Source of the DNA: Bacteroidota bacterium
Lineage (GTDB): Bacteria > Bacteroidota > Bacteroidia > Chitinophagales > Chitinophagaceae
DNA: 64,000 nucleotides
Assembly (NCBI GenBank): GCA_013285905.1
Contig: JABDGU010000010.1
Location: 1 to 64,000, forward strand
Direction of reading: 5' to 3'
Part shown: positions 9,052 through 18,244 of the stretch, one piece after another
Numbering within the stretch: the first letter of the stretch is position 1
How the letters are laid out: each line of letters opens with the position of its first letter
Program-made: the position numbers and the translations under genes
The notes under the pieces: generated by a model
The model's database searches: none
Seen by the model: only the letters and a program-made list of their open reading frames with translations
Told to the model about the DNA's origin: nothing

Positions 9052-9780
9052 TTACACCGATTCGATCATATAACCTGATATAATTTCAGCATTAAAAACA
9101 TCCCCAAACTCGGCTTTAAGTAGCTCCCTTACCTCTTCCTCATCAACGTTCTTTCCTAGTTCCTTTTGAAGCGATGTAACCGATTTATCAGTAATGCCAC
9201 AAGGAACTATGTAATCAAAATATCGCAAGTCCGTATTAATATTGAACGCAAAACCGTGCATGGTAACCCAGCGGCTGCAGCGCACCCCCATGGCGCATAT
9301 CTTGCGGGCTTTACCGGGAAGATCCGGGTCTAACCAAACTCCTGTGGCCCCCGGAAGCCTGTCACCCTTTATGCTGTAATGTGACAAGGTCCTGATGATG
9401 GCTTCTTCCAGGCAACGCATATACTTGCCCAGGTCTGTAAAAAACAACTCCAGATCCAGTATCGGATAACCAACAATTTGCCCGGGCCCGTGGTAGGTTA
9501 TATCCCCCCCCCTGTTTGTTTTATAGAACGAAACATTCAACTCTTTCAGACGCGTATCATTTACCAATAGGTTTTCCATAGCTCCACTCTTTCCTAAAGT
9601 ATAAACGTGGGGGTGTTCGCAAAAAAGTAAATGGTTCTTAGTTTCCTTGTGTTCCCCAATGGCCGGCCCGGTATGCCTTTCAGCTTTTATTTCAAGGTTT
9701 TGCTTCATCAATTCTTCCTGCAATTGCCATGCAGCACCATATTCAATATTCCCTAAATCGCGGAAAAATATTTTTTGCAT
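9052..9780 (-). CDS. lipB: Lipoyl(octanoyl) transferase LipB
   Basis: LipB moves the octanoyl group from acyl carrier protein to a lysine of lipoate-dependent enzymes such as pyruvate dehydrogenase. The 242-residue protein shows the family signature RGGDITYHGPGQIVGYPI (residues 90-107), the catalytic lysine in ARKICAMGVR (Lys160) and the catalytic cysteine in VPCGI (Cys194). Length is normal. It starts at ATG 9780, divergent from the tail-specific protease gene. LipA is not in the window. Confidence 0.97.
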   Translation of the reverse strand: MQKIFFRDLGNIEYGAAWQLQEELMKQNLEIKAERHTGPAIGEHKETKNHLLFCEHPHVYTLGKSGAMENLLVNDTRLKELNVSFYKTNRGGDITYHGPGQIVGYPILDLELFFTDLGKYMRCLEEAIIRTLSHYSIKGDRLPGATGVWLDPDLPGKARKICAMGVRCSRWVTMHGFAFNINTDLRYFDYIVPCGITDKSVTSLQKELGKNVDEEEVRELLKAEFGDVFNAEIISGYMIESV

Positions 9781-9879
9781 AATTGATAAATGATGTGCAA
9801 TTTACGACACTATGCCAAAATCACCCTATTTTAACTCATTCTTTAGGTCTGATTAGGATTTTATTAACGGCAAAACGAT

Positions 9880-9887
9880 TAGATTTG
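9880..9887 (+). promoter_or_regulatory. Bacteroidota -7 element TAGATTTG
   Basis: This matches TAnnTTTG and lies 25 bp before the ATG of the tail-specific protease gene. Confidence 0.6.
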
Positions 9888-9912
9888 TGAAAATTTAATT
9901 TTTTTTATTATT

Positions 9913-12126
9913 ATGTTGAAATTCATGAAGAATAAGATCCTTATACCATTAGTAGTGATCGGGGCCCTGGCTGCTTTTTTCTCTTTCAGGTATGGTGGTG
10001 GAGATGGACAAACGACGGAAGAAAGAAGAGTTCTGATTTTAGAATCTGTGGTGAAAGCGGTTAACCAGGCACACTTCTCACCACGCGAGATAAATGATAC
10101 GTTTTCAGACAGGGTGTATCATAAGGTGCTGGATGAAATGGACTATGAAAAGAAATTTTTCACCCAGAAAGATATCAACTCACTTAAAAAATATGAATTT
10201 AAGATAGATGACGAGATCAGGAACGGTTCGGTAGATTTTTACGAAAAGCTGGATGACATTTTTACAAAACGCATTGAAGACGCCGATACTTTTTATAAAG
10301 AAATACTAAAAACGCCTTACACGTTCACAGGCAATGAAAAGGAAGAACTAGATGGTGCAAAACTCTCTTATGCAAATGACGACAAAGCATTAAAGGAGCG
10401 CTGGCGCGAATACCTTAAATACAAGGTACTGGCCAAATATGTGGAACTGAAAGACGAGAGGGCAAGAAAAGATACCGCAAAAAGCGAGATCGCCAAAGCC
10501 GATACTGCAAAAACGGTCACTCCCCGCAAAACAGATGCGCAATTGGAAGCTGATGCCCGTGAAAGTGTGCGTAAGAACCAACAAAACTATTTCAAAAGAC
10601 TGCACAAATGGAAAGCTGAAGAAAGATATGCTTTGTATGTAAATGCAATTGCCACAAACGAAGACCCTCATACCGATTATTTCCCCCCGGTGGAAAAACA
10701 ACGTTTTGACGAAGATATGTCGGGCACCTTTTTCGGCATAGGTGCTCAGCTAAAAGATGATAATGGCAAAATAAAAATAGCCAACGTAATAACAGGCAGC
10801 CCCTGTTGGAAGGAAGGCGAGCTGAAAGCCGGCGATGAAATAACCAAGGTGGCCCAGGGTGATAAAGAACCCGTGGATATACAAGGCTATGAAATCGAAG
10901 ATGCTGTTACCCTGATACGCGGACCTAAAGGCACTGTAGTGAAACTTACAGTTAAAAAAGTAGATGGCACTTCCAAAGTGATCCCAATCATAAGGGGAGA
11001 GGTGCTTATAGAAGATAAATTCGCGAAATCTGCTATCATTAAAGGCAGCGATGGCCCTGTAGGATATATTTACCTGCCAGAGTTTTATGCCGATTTCCAA
11101 GGCATTAATGGTCGCAGGTGCGCAATTGATATAGATAGCGAAGTCGTAAAACTGAAGAACGCCGGAGTAAAGGGCATCATATTAGACCTTAGATATAATG
11201 GCGGTGGCTCTTTGAATGATGTTGTTGACATGGCCGGCTTATTTGTTGGCCGCGGTCCTGTTGTGCAGGTTAAAGGTACTAATGAAGCCCCCAAAACGCT
11301 TATCTCAAATGAGAATGCCATATACAATGGCCCCATGGCCATTATGGTAAACCAGGGTAGCGCATCAGCATCGGAGATCCTGGCCGCTGCTATGCAGGAT
11401 TACAAAAGGGCAGTGATAGTGGGCTCCCCAACTTATGGCAAAGGCACTGTGCAGAAGATAATAGGTCTGGATGAATTTGTTGATCCTATGACCCGCATGA
11501 AAATGCAGGCAGACGCCCTGGCGGCAAACAAAGCCGGCGCATCTTCTATTGGCTCATTAAAAATAACAATTCAGAAATTTTATCGCATCAATGGGGGTTC
11601 CACTCAACTGAAAGGCGTAACACCTGATATAGAATTGCCCGACCCTTATTCTTTATTAGAATCAGGAGAGCGCAATGATAAAGCTGCATTGCAATGGGAC
11701 GAGATTCCACCTGCAGTTTACCGCCCTGTGCAAAGCGCCCCTAATCTCACTGAACTCTCAGCGATGAGCAAAAGCCGCATTGCTGCCAATCCAACTTTCG
11801 GACTGATTGAAGAAAGCGCCGTAAGAATTAAGAAACAAAAGGATGACAACCTTGTTTCTTTAAATGAAACAGCATATCGCAAAGAGATGGAAGAAAACAA
11901 TGTAGCAGCCAAAAAACTGGAAGAAATACAGAAGAAAATAACGCCTTTTGACATTAGCAATCCTAAAGAAGACATGGAAAAAATAAACGCGGATAGTTCC
12001 TCTATTGCCAAGAACAACGATTGGATAAAAAATCTAAAAAAAGATATATACATCAGCGAAACCGTGAACATTATTAATGATATGTCAAAAGCAGGCATGA
12101 GCGTAGGCGCAGCAATTAAGCAATAA
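9913..12126 (+). CDS. prc: Carboxy-terminal processing (tail-specific) protease, S41 family
   Basis: This 737-residue periplasmic protease is close in layout to E. coli Prc/Tsp. It has an N-terminal signal anchor (ILIPLVVIGALAAFF), a long helical N-terminal domain (~40-240), a PDZ domain with the FFGIGAQL motif (~245-330), the S41 catalytic core, and a helical C-terminal DUF3340-like region rich in KK/EE. The catalytic dyad is readable: Ser485 in GSASASEI and Lys510 in TYGKGTVQ, 25 residues apart as in E. coli Prc. It should trim C-termini of exported proteins. A second in-frame ATG four codons downstream (9925) is an alternative start. Confidence 0.95.
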   Translation: MLKFMKNKILIPLVVIGALAAFFSFRYGGGDGQTTEERRVLILESVVKAVNQAHFSPREINDTFSDRVYHKVLDEMDYEKKFFTQKDINSLKKYEFKIDDEIRNGSVDFYEKLDDIFTKRIEDADTFYKEILKTPYTFTGNEKEELDGAKLSYANDDKALKERWREYLKYKVLAKYVELKDERARKDTAKSEIAKADTAKTVTPRKTDAQLEADARESVRKNQQNYFKRLHKWKAEERYALYVNAIATNEDPHTDYFPPVEKQRFDEDMSGTFFGIGAQLKDDNGKIKIANVITGSPCWKEGELKAGDEITKVAQGDKEPVDIQGYEIEDAVTLIRGPKGTVVKLTVKKVDGTSKVIPIIRGEVLIEDKFAKSAIIKGSDGPVGYIYLPEFYADFQGINGRRCAIDIDSEVVKLKNAGVKGIILDLRYNGGGSLNDVVDMAGLFVGRGPVVQVKGTNEAPKTLISNENAIYNGPMAIMVNQGSASASEILAAAMQDYKRAVIVGSPTYGKGTVQKIIGLDEFVDPMTRMKMQADALAANKAGASSIGSLKITIQKFYRINGGSTQLKGVTPDIELPDPYSLLESGERNDKAALQWDEIPPAVYRPVQSAPNLTELSAMSKSRIAANPTFGLIEESAVRIKKQKDDNLVSLNETAYRKEMEENNVAAKKLEEIQKKITPFDISNPKEDMEKINADSSSIAKNNDWIKNLKKDIYISETVNIINDMSKAGMSVGAAIKQ

Positions 12127-12149
12127 ATGAAACTATAACAATAGTGTAT

Positions 12150-12177
12150 GTAGAGACGCAATGCATTGCGTCTCTAC
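12150..12177. repeat. Perfect 28-bp palindrome (GTAGAGACGC family)
   Basis: GTAGAGACGCAATG is followed immediately by its exact reverse complement. Palindromes with GTAGAGACGC ends recur in many bacterial genomes as dispersed intergenic repeats. It lies 24 bp after the protease stop and may also act as a transcript 3' end. Confidence 0.75.
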
Positions 12178-12271
12178 TCATTTCCGGCCCATTATACATT
12201 ATTTGCCATATTGTGAAAATTCAAAAAAAAGCCCACACTTTATTCTTCATTTTACAAAAAGGATAATTAAT

Positions 12272-12279
12272 TACCTTTG
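12272..12279 (+). promoter_or_regulatory. Bacteroidota -7 element TACCTTTG
   Basis: This exact TAnnTTTG match ends 10 bp before the ATG at 12290. It argues for that start rather than the upstream ATG at 12161, which lies inside the palindrome. Confidence 0.7.
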
Positions 12280-12289
12280 CACGCAGCTC

Positions 12290-12922
12290 ATGGCAAAACA
12301 GAATGCAACATATTGTTTATTGAAAAGACAATTTCCTGTCTTCTTATTTGTCTTTTTCACTTCCCTACCCTTGTGCAGCATAGCACAGAATACAGACACT
12401 AATAGCCTCGGCAAACCCAGGGTGATTGCTGCCCCTGGCACCGACACCATAAGCGTAGCAGATACCCCGCTGGTACATGCAAAATTTCAACCCAACCCCA
12501 AAAAAGCAGGCCTATATTCCGCTATTCTTCCCGGTGCAGGCCAATTTTACAACAGGCAGTATTGGAAACTTCCCATTATCTACGGAGGACTTTTTGTCGC
12601 AGGTTATTTTATTCTTGACAACCTTAACTTCTATCTCGACTACAGAAAGGCATATATAAGCAGCATCAACAATCCTTACCGAACAGATAAATACGCCACA
12701 ATATATACTACGGAACAATTGCAATTGTTACAGAACGATTACTCAAAATATCTTGACATGACCGTGCTTTTTACAGGCATTGGTTACATAGCCCAGATAC
12801 TTGATGCAGTGGCTTTTGCCCACCTTCATAATTTTGACATTTCAAATGACCTGTCTTTAAGGATAAAACCTGTTGCCTGCCCCGAAGGCGCAGGGATAGG
12901 GCTTGTAGTTAATTTTAAATAA
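12290..12922 (+). CDS. DUF5683-like membrane protein
   Basis: From ATG 12290 the protein has 210 residues: a signal peptide (FLFVFFTSLPLCSIAQ), a short low-complexity linker, then a domain beginning PKKAGLYSAILPGAGQFYNRQYWKLP with hydrophobic segments around the GGLFVAGYFIL stretch and near the C-terminus. This LPGAGQ.YN..YWK pattern is the hallmark of DUF5683 proteins, common in Bacteroidota envelopes and of unknown function. The longer reading from 12161 would place 43 unlikely residues before the signal peptide and start upstream of the promoter, so it is rejected. pcm follows 30 bp downstream. Confidence 0.85.
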   Translation: MAKQNATYCLLKRQFPVFLFVFFTSLPLCSIAQNTDTNSLGKPRVIAAPGTDTISVADTPLVHAKFQPNPKKAGLYSAILPGAGQFYNRQYWKLPIIYGGLFVAGYFILDNLNFYLDYRKAYISSINNPYRTDKYATIYTTEQLQLLQNDYSKYLDMTVLFTGIGYIAQILDAVAFAHLHNFDISNDLSLRIKPVACPEGAGIGLVVNFK

Positions 12923-12952
12923 GCAATTGCGCAATTAAGCTAACTTTACACT

Positions 12953-13618
12953 ATGCTTCATAGCAAACCCAAAGAAGACCTTTATATACATAAAGGAATG
13001 AGAAAACAACTTGTACAAATACTACGCGAAAAAGGCATTAAGGACGAACGGGTGCTTGCTGCGATAGAAGCCATACCCCGACATTTTTTCCTTGATACCG
13101 CTTTCGAAAAACAATCTTACGAGGACAGGGCATTCCCCATCAGCGCCGGGCAAACTATTTCGCAACCCTATACAGTTGCCTTCCAGACCCAACTGCTTGA
13201 GATAAAGAAATTTGACAAAGTGCTGGAGATAGGCACAGGCAGCGCCTACCAGGCCTGCGTGCTTGCCGAACTAGGGAATACTGTTTTTACCATAGAACGG
13301 CAGAAAGAATTGTATGATTTTACAGGGCAATTCTTTTTCCTTAAAAAATACCCTAACATCAAACGTTTTTATGGCGATGGTTTTGAAGGGCTGCCGACTT
13401 ACGCGCCTTTTGATAAAATAATTATCACGGCTGCTGCACCCTATATTCCGCCAAAGCTTGTGGAGCAATTAAAGCCCGGTGGCATTATGGTCACTCCTGT
13501 TGGTGATGATAAAGGACAAAAAATGATGCGTATCACAAAAGATAGAGAAGGAAATGTACACGAAGAAGAACTGGGCAGTTTTTCATTCGTTCCTATGCTG
13601 GAAGGGAAGAATAAATGA
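12953..13618 (+). CDS. pcm: Protein-L-isoaspartate O-methyltransferase
   Basis: PCMT uses S-adenosylmethionine to methylate L-isoaspartyl residues in aged proteins and so starts their repair. The 221-residue protein has IPRHFFLDTAFEKQSYEDRAFPI (helix and substrate loop), GQTISQPYTVAFQTQLL, SAM motif I VLEIGTGSAYQACVLAELG, and motif II/III PFDKIIITAAAPYIPPKLVEQLKPGG. Length and motif order are typical. It ends shortly before the convergent queG gene. Confidence 0.96.
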   Translation: MLHSKPKEDLYIHKGMRKQLVQILREKGIKDERVLAAIEAIPRHFFLDTAFEKQSYEDRAFPISAGQTISQPYTVAFQTQLLEIKKFDKVLEIGTGSAYQACVLAELGNTVFTIERQKELYDFTGQFFFLKKYPNIKRFYGDGFEGLPTYAPFDKIIITAAAPYIPPKLVEQLKPGGIMVTPVGDDKGQKMMRITKDREGNVHEEELGSFSFVPMLEGKNK

Positions 13619-13626
13619 TACAATTT

Positions 13627-13655
13627 CTCAATTCTCAATGGCTCAATGAATTGAG
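13627..13655. terminator. Weak hairpin between pcm and queG
   Basis: CTCAATTC (13627-13634) pairs with GAATTGAG (13648-13655) in the short gap between the two convergent genes. It is AT-rich and lacks a clean T tract, so its role is inferred from position. Confidence 0.35.
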
Positions 13656-13657
13656 AT

Positions 13658-14587
13658 TTACGATTTGATAAATCCGATATTCCTCTGTATCCCCTTCCAT
13701 TTTGGACGGGCTAAGGGAGAGTTCTTAAATGTTTTCCGAAAAACATCCTCACTCATTTCTTCCCACTGTTGTTGCGAAAGGTTAAGGATTTCGGGAATCG
13801 GGGTAAATGCGGGTTCCATATTCGGTTTCGCAAAACGGTTCCAGGGGCAGACATCCTGGCAAATGTCACAGCCAAACATCCAATTGTCCATTTTATCATG
13901 AAACTCAGAAGGTATCAGCGCGTCTTTTAACTCAATTGTGAGATAGGAGATACACTTTGTTGCATCTACTTCCGCAGGACCTACAATAGCCTGTGTAGGG
14001 CAGGCATCTATGCAACGGGTGCAGGTGCCGCAATGGTCCGTTGCAAAGGGGGCATCAACAATCAGTTCGAGGTCTGTAATTAATGTAGCTATAAATAAAA
14101 AAGAGCCCGAGTGTTTGGTAAGCAGGTTGGCGTTCTTCCCTATCCAACCAAGACCGCTGCGCACTGCCCAGCTGCGCTCCAGCACAGGGGCGCTGTCCAC
14201 AAATCCACGCCCATTTACTTCACCTATATTATCCCCGATAAAAGACAAAAGCTCATTCAATTTATCTTTTATCACATAATGATAGTCGGTACCAAATGCA
14301 TATTTGGCAATATTTGGCGTATAGGTTTTTTGCTCTTCCTGAGGAAAATAATTGAGTAATAAAGTAATAACTGACTTCGCTCCCGGAACTAATTTTCGGG
14401 GATCTGTTCGGAGCTCAAAATGATTCGCCATATACTGCATCTTGCCCTGATAACCTTTCTGCAGCCAGGCCTCAAGCCTCCGGGCATCATCGTCCAATTG
14501 CTCAGCCAAAGCAATACCACAAGTATCAAAGCCTAATCGTTGTGCTTCTTGTTTAATTAACTGTGTATTTTTTTCTTTGGCTATCAA
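13658..14587 (-). CDS. queG: Epoxyqueuosine reductase QueG
   Basis: QueG reduces epoxyqueuosine to queuosine at the wobble base of tRNAs using cobalamin and two [4Fe-4S] clusters. The 309-residue protein contains the ferredoxin-like pair [12 protein letters not shown] and [13 protein letters not shown], plus the family's [18 protein letters not shown] segment. No ATG is available at the 5' end: the frame starts at TTG 14587, with a TAA four codons further upstream. The C-terminal HEAT extension seen in some QueGs is absent. Confidence 0.94.
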   Translation of the reverse strand: MIAKEKNTQLIKQEAQRLGFDTCGIALAEQLDDDARRLEAWLQKGYQGKMQYMANHFELRTDPRKLVPGAKSVITLLLNYFPQEEQKTYTPNIAKYAFGTDYHYVIKDKLNELLSFIGDNIGEVNGRGFVDSAPVLERSWAVRSGLGWIGKNANLLTKHSGSFLFIATLITDLELIVDAPFATDHCGTCTRCIDACPTQAIVGPAEVDATKCISYLTIELKDALIPSEFHDKMDNWMFGCDICQDVCPWNRFAKPNMEPAFTPIPEILNLSQQQWEEMSEDVFRKTFKNSPLARPKWKGIQRNIGFIKS

Positions 14588-14678
14588 AAATTTTTATCGT
14601 TTCCGGTTCTTGTAAATTCAACTTTTTAATAAATAAGGGCTATTTTAGTATGCAAATATCTTCTTTAATAGCATAGCC

Positions 14679-14978
14679 ATGAAATATTTAATATTGCTTG
14701 CATTTTTTCTGTATAGTTCATTTAGCTATTGCCAGAGCAACCCTCTCATACCTCGTATCAAACACCTGAAGGAATACAAAGCAGAAGTTGAAAAAATGAA
14801 GAAGTGGCAGGATAAGAACAAACAAAATGCCGAAATAGTGCTGAACAAAGTAAAGATAGATTCCAGCCTGGCGCTTATACAAATGGACGAACTGATCAAT
14901 TATCATAATAAAACAACTGTCTATAATATCTATTACGACCCGAAAACCTATCGCATTGTTTCTGTAAATAAAAAGTAA
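14679..14978 (+). CDS. Small secreted protein of unknown function
   Basis: This 99-residue protein has a clear signal peptide (YLILLAFFLYSSFSYCQ) and a mature part that is mostly charged helix (KHLKEYKAEVEKMKKWQDK), ending in a short beta-like segment (VYNIYYDPKTYRIVSV). It lies between the divergent queG and convergent YigZ gene. No family is recognised. Confidence 0.65.
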   Translation: MKYLILLAFFLYSSFSYCQSNPLIPRIKHLKEYKAEVEKMKKWQDKNKQNAEIVLNKVKIDSSLALIQMDELINYHNKTTVYNIYYDPKTYRIVSVNKK

Positions 14979-14993
14979 CAGAAAAAAGGGCGC

Positions 14994-15611
14994 TTAATCT
15001 CCGGATTTTGATCTTTCCACCTTCACTCCTCTAATTTCCGAAAGTTTCTGCAAACAACTTTCTGCATATTTTTTGGGTATCCCGGCCATTATACTACAAA
15101 ATAATTGCAGATCCTGTTTATAAATACTCGCTTCGCATTGTTTTAAAAGGTATAAAACCTCGCCCATAACAGGATAGTCAAAACTGATCTCATACATCTC
15201 TTCTACCCATTTTTCTGTCAAAGCAACTCCATTCAAAGCATCTGCGGTAGCGGTTTTATAGGCATTTATCAAACCCGGCACCCCAAGTAAACTACCGCCC
15301 CAATATCTTACTACTATAACGAGTACGTTTGTAAGCCCGACGCTGTCTATTTGCCCAAGTATGGGTTTACCCGCGCTGCCAGATGGTTCTCCATCATCAC
15401 TTGCTCTGAATTGTTTTCCGTCTATGCCAATGCGATATGCAAAACAATGGTGCACAGCTTTGGGATGCTCCTTTTTGAGGGCCTGTATCTTTTCTTTTAC
15501 ATCCTGCACCGAAAGGATAGGATAGGCATAAGCAAGAAATTTACTGCCCCTGTCTTTAAATTCAGCAGTTGATGGTATCGCGATCGTTTTATACTTAAAT
15601 ACTTCTTCCAT
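14994..15611 (-). CDS. YigZ/IMPACT family protein
   Basis: The 205-residue protein carries the UPF0029/IMPACT N-terminal signature: KDRGSKFLAYAYPI, HHCFAYRIG, and DDGEPSGSAGKPILGQID followed by VRYWGGSLLGVPGLINAY, with a C-terminal DUF1949-like domain. Relatives bind the ribosome or translation regulators; the precise bacterial role is not established. Its ATG at 15611 lies inside the end of the EamA gene (17-bp overlap), so they are translationally linked. Confidence 0.93.
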   Translation of the reverse strand: MEEVFKYKTIAIPSTAEFKDRGSKFLAYAYPILSVQDVKEKIQALKKEHPKAVHHCFAYRIGIDGKQFRASDDGEPSGSAGKPILGQIDSVGLTNVLVIVVRYWGGSLLGVPGLINAYKTATADALNGVALTEKWVEEMYEISFDYPVMGEVLYLLKQCEASIYKQDLQLFCSIMAGIPKKYAESCLQKLSEIRGVKVERSKSGD

Positions 15612-16479
15612 GCATGTCCCCCATAGCGATCAATAAAATTGCCAGCACAGATAATATCAGGCCAATTACCCTCTGCACCGTTACTTTCTCTCTGAAAAAC
15701 AGGATGGCCATTAAAGTAGTAACAACAAGAATGGCAATATTGTTTACAGGTATGGCTGCCGAACTTTGCAGGTAATTACTGTTCAGGAGCCTCACCAGGA
15801 AGTAAATAGAGAAATAATTGGGTATCCCCAGTATAACGCCGATAATAAGATTACGCCAATGCAATTCAATTTTCTTCATGGCCACTAATATCGAGATGAG
15901 CACAATACCAATAGAACCAGCTGCTGCAAATGTGTATATAAGATAGATAGCCTGCACATCTGCAGCCGGCAGAAAATGTATCTCTACAAACTTCACCAGG
16001 GTATCTAAGAGGCCGCTGCAAACAAATAACAGCGCTGCTATATAAAGGTTCTGTGCCTGCTTATTTTCATCCTTCACCCTGGATGTATAATACACTGCCG
16101 GAAAAGCTAACACGATGCCGATGACCTTGTATATCCCTATATGCTCATTATATAAAATGGCTGAAAACAAAACAGGTATTACAAGTGATAACTTATTTGC
16201 AATAGTTGTGGTGGTAATGCCATCTACTTTGGTACTATACGCAAGCAAATTGAAAATAGAAATAAACCCCAGGCCCATTAATAAGGCCCATGGAAACCAT
16301 ACCTGCTGAGCACCTTGAGTATTTATCGGGAAATGCCCTATAAATACAGAGCCCGTAATTACACACACCCAATAGTTTGCCACTATAGCCTGCAATGCAT
16401 CGATCTTGTACCTGGGAAATATCTTTAGTAAGGCAGATATAACTACATTCAATAAAACGGTCAATAACAGGTAGATCAT
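15595..16479 (-). CDS. EamA-family (DMT) transporter
   Basis: This 294-residue inner-membrane protein has about ten hydrophobic helices in two repeated halves, the second ending AIPVNNIAILVVTTLMAILFFREKVTVQRVIGLILSV, which is the typical EamA repeat end (FRE..T..R..G..L). It resembles small-molecule exporters of the drug/metabolite superfamily; the substrate is unknown. It lies between ribD and the YigZ gene on the same strand. Confidence 0.9.
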   Translation of the reverse strand: MIYLLLTVLLNVVISALLKIFPRYKIDALQAIVANYWVCVITGSVFIGHFPINTQGAQQVWFPWALLMGLGFISIFNLLAYSTKVDGITTTTIANKLSLVIPVLFSAILYNEHIGIYKVIGIVLAFPAVYYTSRVKDENKQAQNLYIAALLFVCSGLLDTLVKFVEIHFLPAADVQAIYLIYTFAAAGSIGIVLISILVAMKKIELHWRNLIIGVILGIPNYFSIYFLVRLLNSNYLQSSAAIPVNNIAILVVTTLMAILFFREKVTVQRVIGLILSVLAILLIAMGDMHGRSI

Positions 16480-16502
16480 TCTTTACAAATTCTAAATCTT
16501 AA

Positions 16503-17657
16503 TCACAACTCCATTCCCGGCATATAAGGATATCCGGAACCTTTATTTACATATACATTCAACATGTCATTGTCAATTTGTGTTTGAAATGCAGGCATCG
16601 CATTATCTAATGTTGGGGCCAATATCCCGCCCACTAAGGTATTGCTACCCGTAAACACCCTTGCCTCATCCCACAAACCTTGCTGAATAAAACTTTGCAA
16701 TAGTGCTGCCCCACCCTCCACAATTAGAGACAGGATTCTCGCATTGTACAGCTGATTTAAAACCTCCTTCAGTAAAGTATCATTAAACCCGCATTTCATA
16801 AAATGGACATTCCCGTCCAGCAATTCTTTTTCCTCATTAATGATCCACGTTGCCGCTTCGCTGTTAAACAAATTGTGGGTAGTCGGTATTTTCAGCTTTC
16901 TGTCAATCGCAATTCTTAAAGGTTGCTTTCCTGTCCATAGGCGGGCCGTAAGATGTGGGTTGTCATTAATGGCGGTGTTAGTTCCAACCAGGATAGCCCC
17001 TTCTTCAGTGCGCCATTTATGCACCATTTGCTGACTATGCTTATTTGTTATCCAGAATCGGCCCCTGTCTGCCGGAGCAAAATAACCCTCCTTTGTCTGC
17101 GCCCATTTCAAAATGATATAAGGGCGTTTTTGCTCATGAAAACAAAAGAAGCGGCGGTTAAGCCATAAACCTTCTTTTTCTAACACACCGGTTTCCACTT
17201 CTATTCCAGCCGCATTCAATATCTGTATACCGTTGCCATTTACTTTTTCAAAAGGGTCGGTATTGGCAATAACTACTTTTTTTACTTTTTCCTGCACCAA
17301 CCTGTTAGCACAAGGGGGTGTCATGCCATAATGCGCGCAAGGTTCCAGGTTCACATACATGGTGCTCTCACATATCAAATGCTTGTCAGCCTCCTTTACA
17401 GATGCCAGGCAATTCACTTCCGCATGTGCAGAGCCATAGTGCTGGTGCCATCCTTCACCTATTATCTGCTCATTACACACCAGCACAGCCCCAACCAGAG
17501 GATTAGGTGCCGTATTGCCTTTAGCCCTTTGAGCAAGCTCAAAACAACGCTTTATGTGGGATATTTGGTTTATGATCTGTGATTTACAATTTGTGAAGTT
17601 AATAAGGTAATTGGAAAAGCCATAAACCGTAAAGACATATGACAAATAAAGAGTCAC
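16503..17657 (-). CDS. ribD: Bifunctional pyrimidine deaminase/reductase RibD
   Basis: RibD performs the deaminase and reductase steps of riboflavin synthesis. The deaminase half shows GNTAPNPLVGAVLV, HAEVNCL (zinc His and catalytic Glu) and PCAHYGMTPPC (two zinc cysteines). The reductase half shows RPYIILKWAQTKEGY, EGAILVGTNTAINDNPHLTARL and LIVEGGAALLQSF. The start is uncertain: the frame has no ATG near the expected N-terminus (HIKRCFELAQRAKG, where relatives usually have Met). GTG 17657 is the furthest upstream option and adds about 34 atypical residues. Confidence 0.94.
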   Translation of the reverse strand: MTLYLSYVFTVYGFSNYLINFTNCKSQIINQISHIKRCFELAQRAKGNTAPNPLVGAVLVCNEQIIGEGWHQHYGSAHAEVNCLASVKEADKHLICESTMYVNLEPCAHYGMTPPCANRLVQEKVKKVVIANTDPFEKVNGNGIQILNAAGIEVETGVLEKEGLWLNRRFFCFHEQKRPYIILKWAQTKEGYFAPADRGRFWITNKHSQQMVHKWRTEEGAILVGTNTAINDNPHLTARLWTGKQPLRIAIDRKLKIPTTHNLFNSEAATWIINEEKELLDGNVHFMKCGFNDTLLKEVLNQLYNARILSLIVEGGAALLQSFIQQGLWDEARVFTGSNTLVGGILAPTLDNAMPAFQTQIDNDMLNVYVNKGSGYPYMPGMEL

Positions 17658-17684
17658 ACTGTATACGGAATCGCCGAAAACAAT

Positions 17685-17692
17685 TAATTTTG
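17685..17692 (+). promoter_or_regulatory. Bacteroidota -7 element TAATTTTG
   Basis: This TAnnTTTG match ends 17 bp before ATG 17710, supporting that codon rather than the GTG at 17692 as the antitoxin start. Confidence 0.55.
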
Positions 17693-17709
17693 TGGAAAAG
17701 GATATTTAT

Positions 17710-17952
17710 ATGGACTCTTCTGCTATAAAAGTGATGCGTAAAGAAGTAAAGAAATACGTTGACTTGGCCGATGATAAAACAGTAAAAATGCTCCATGCCA
17801 TGCTTGAGACCGAACAAGAAGAAGACTGGTGGGACACTTTGCCTAAAAAAGTTCAAACAGAGATAGATATGGCTTTATCGGAATTAGATAAAGGCAAAGG
17901 CATACCACACGAAACCGTTATGAAAAAATACAGCAAATGGTTTACAAGATAA
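17710..17952 (+). CDS. Antitoxin of a RelE/ParE-type toxin-antitoxin pair
   Basis: From ATG 17710 this is an 80-residue, mostly helical charged protein: a KEVKKYVDLADDKTVKMLHAMLE helix, then EEDWWDTLPKKVQTEIDMALSELDKGKGIPHE. The 'lp..vq.eid.al.eld.Gkgi.heeV...y..W' ending is typical of antitoxins encoded just before RelE/ParE toxins in Bacteroidota. The toxin gene overlaps its 3' end by 16 bp. The antitoxin should bind and neutralise the toxin and repress the shared promoter; the latter is inferred from such pairs generally. Confidence 0.85.
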   Translation: MDSSAIKVMRKEVKKYVDLADDKTVKMLHAMLETEQEEDWWDTLPKKVQTEIDMALSELDKGKGIPHETVMKKYSKWFTR

Positions 17953-18239
17953 TATGGTCACCTCTTGCGTTAGAAACTTACAGGAATAATATAGAATATC
18001 TCGAAAAAGAGTGGTCTGAAAAAGAAGTAAGAAATTTTATTGATGCCACACTCAGGAAACTTACAGTTTTATCATTGCAGCCCCGCAGTGGAATCCTGAC
18101 TAATAAAAGAGCAAATCTTCGCCATACCATTATCCATAAGCGTATTATTCTTATCTACAGGTGCAAGGTTCTGAAACGGGAAATAGAGCTAGTTCGTTTT
18201 TTCAACACCTATCAACACCCTAAATCATCGAAGATTTAG
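17937..18239 (+). CDS. RelE/ParE family toxin
   Basis: This 100-residue protein has the ParE/RelE fold pattern: YKIIWSPLALETYRNNIEYLEKEW at the N-terminus, a central helix (EVRNFIDATLRKL) and a C-terminal sheet with HTIIHKRIILIYRCK and IELVRFFNTYQHP. Members cleave mRNA on the ribosome (RelE) or poison gyrase (ParE); which applies here cannot be told. It follows its antitoxin with a 16-bp overlap, and prmC starts 5 bp after its stop. Confidence 0.9.
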   Translation: MVYKIIWSPLALETYRNNIEYLEKEWSEKEVRNFIDATLRKLTVLSLQPRSGILTNKRANLRHTIIHKRIILIYRCKVLKREIELVRFFNTYQHPKSSKI

Positions 18240-18244
18240 CACCT

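Noticed and set aside
12161-12289. Longer N-terminus for the DUF5683-like protein
   Set aside because: It would start within the 28-bp palindrome and upstream of the promoter, and put 43 unlikely residues before the signal peptide.
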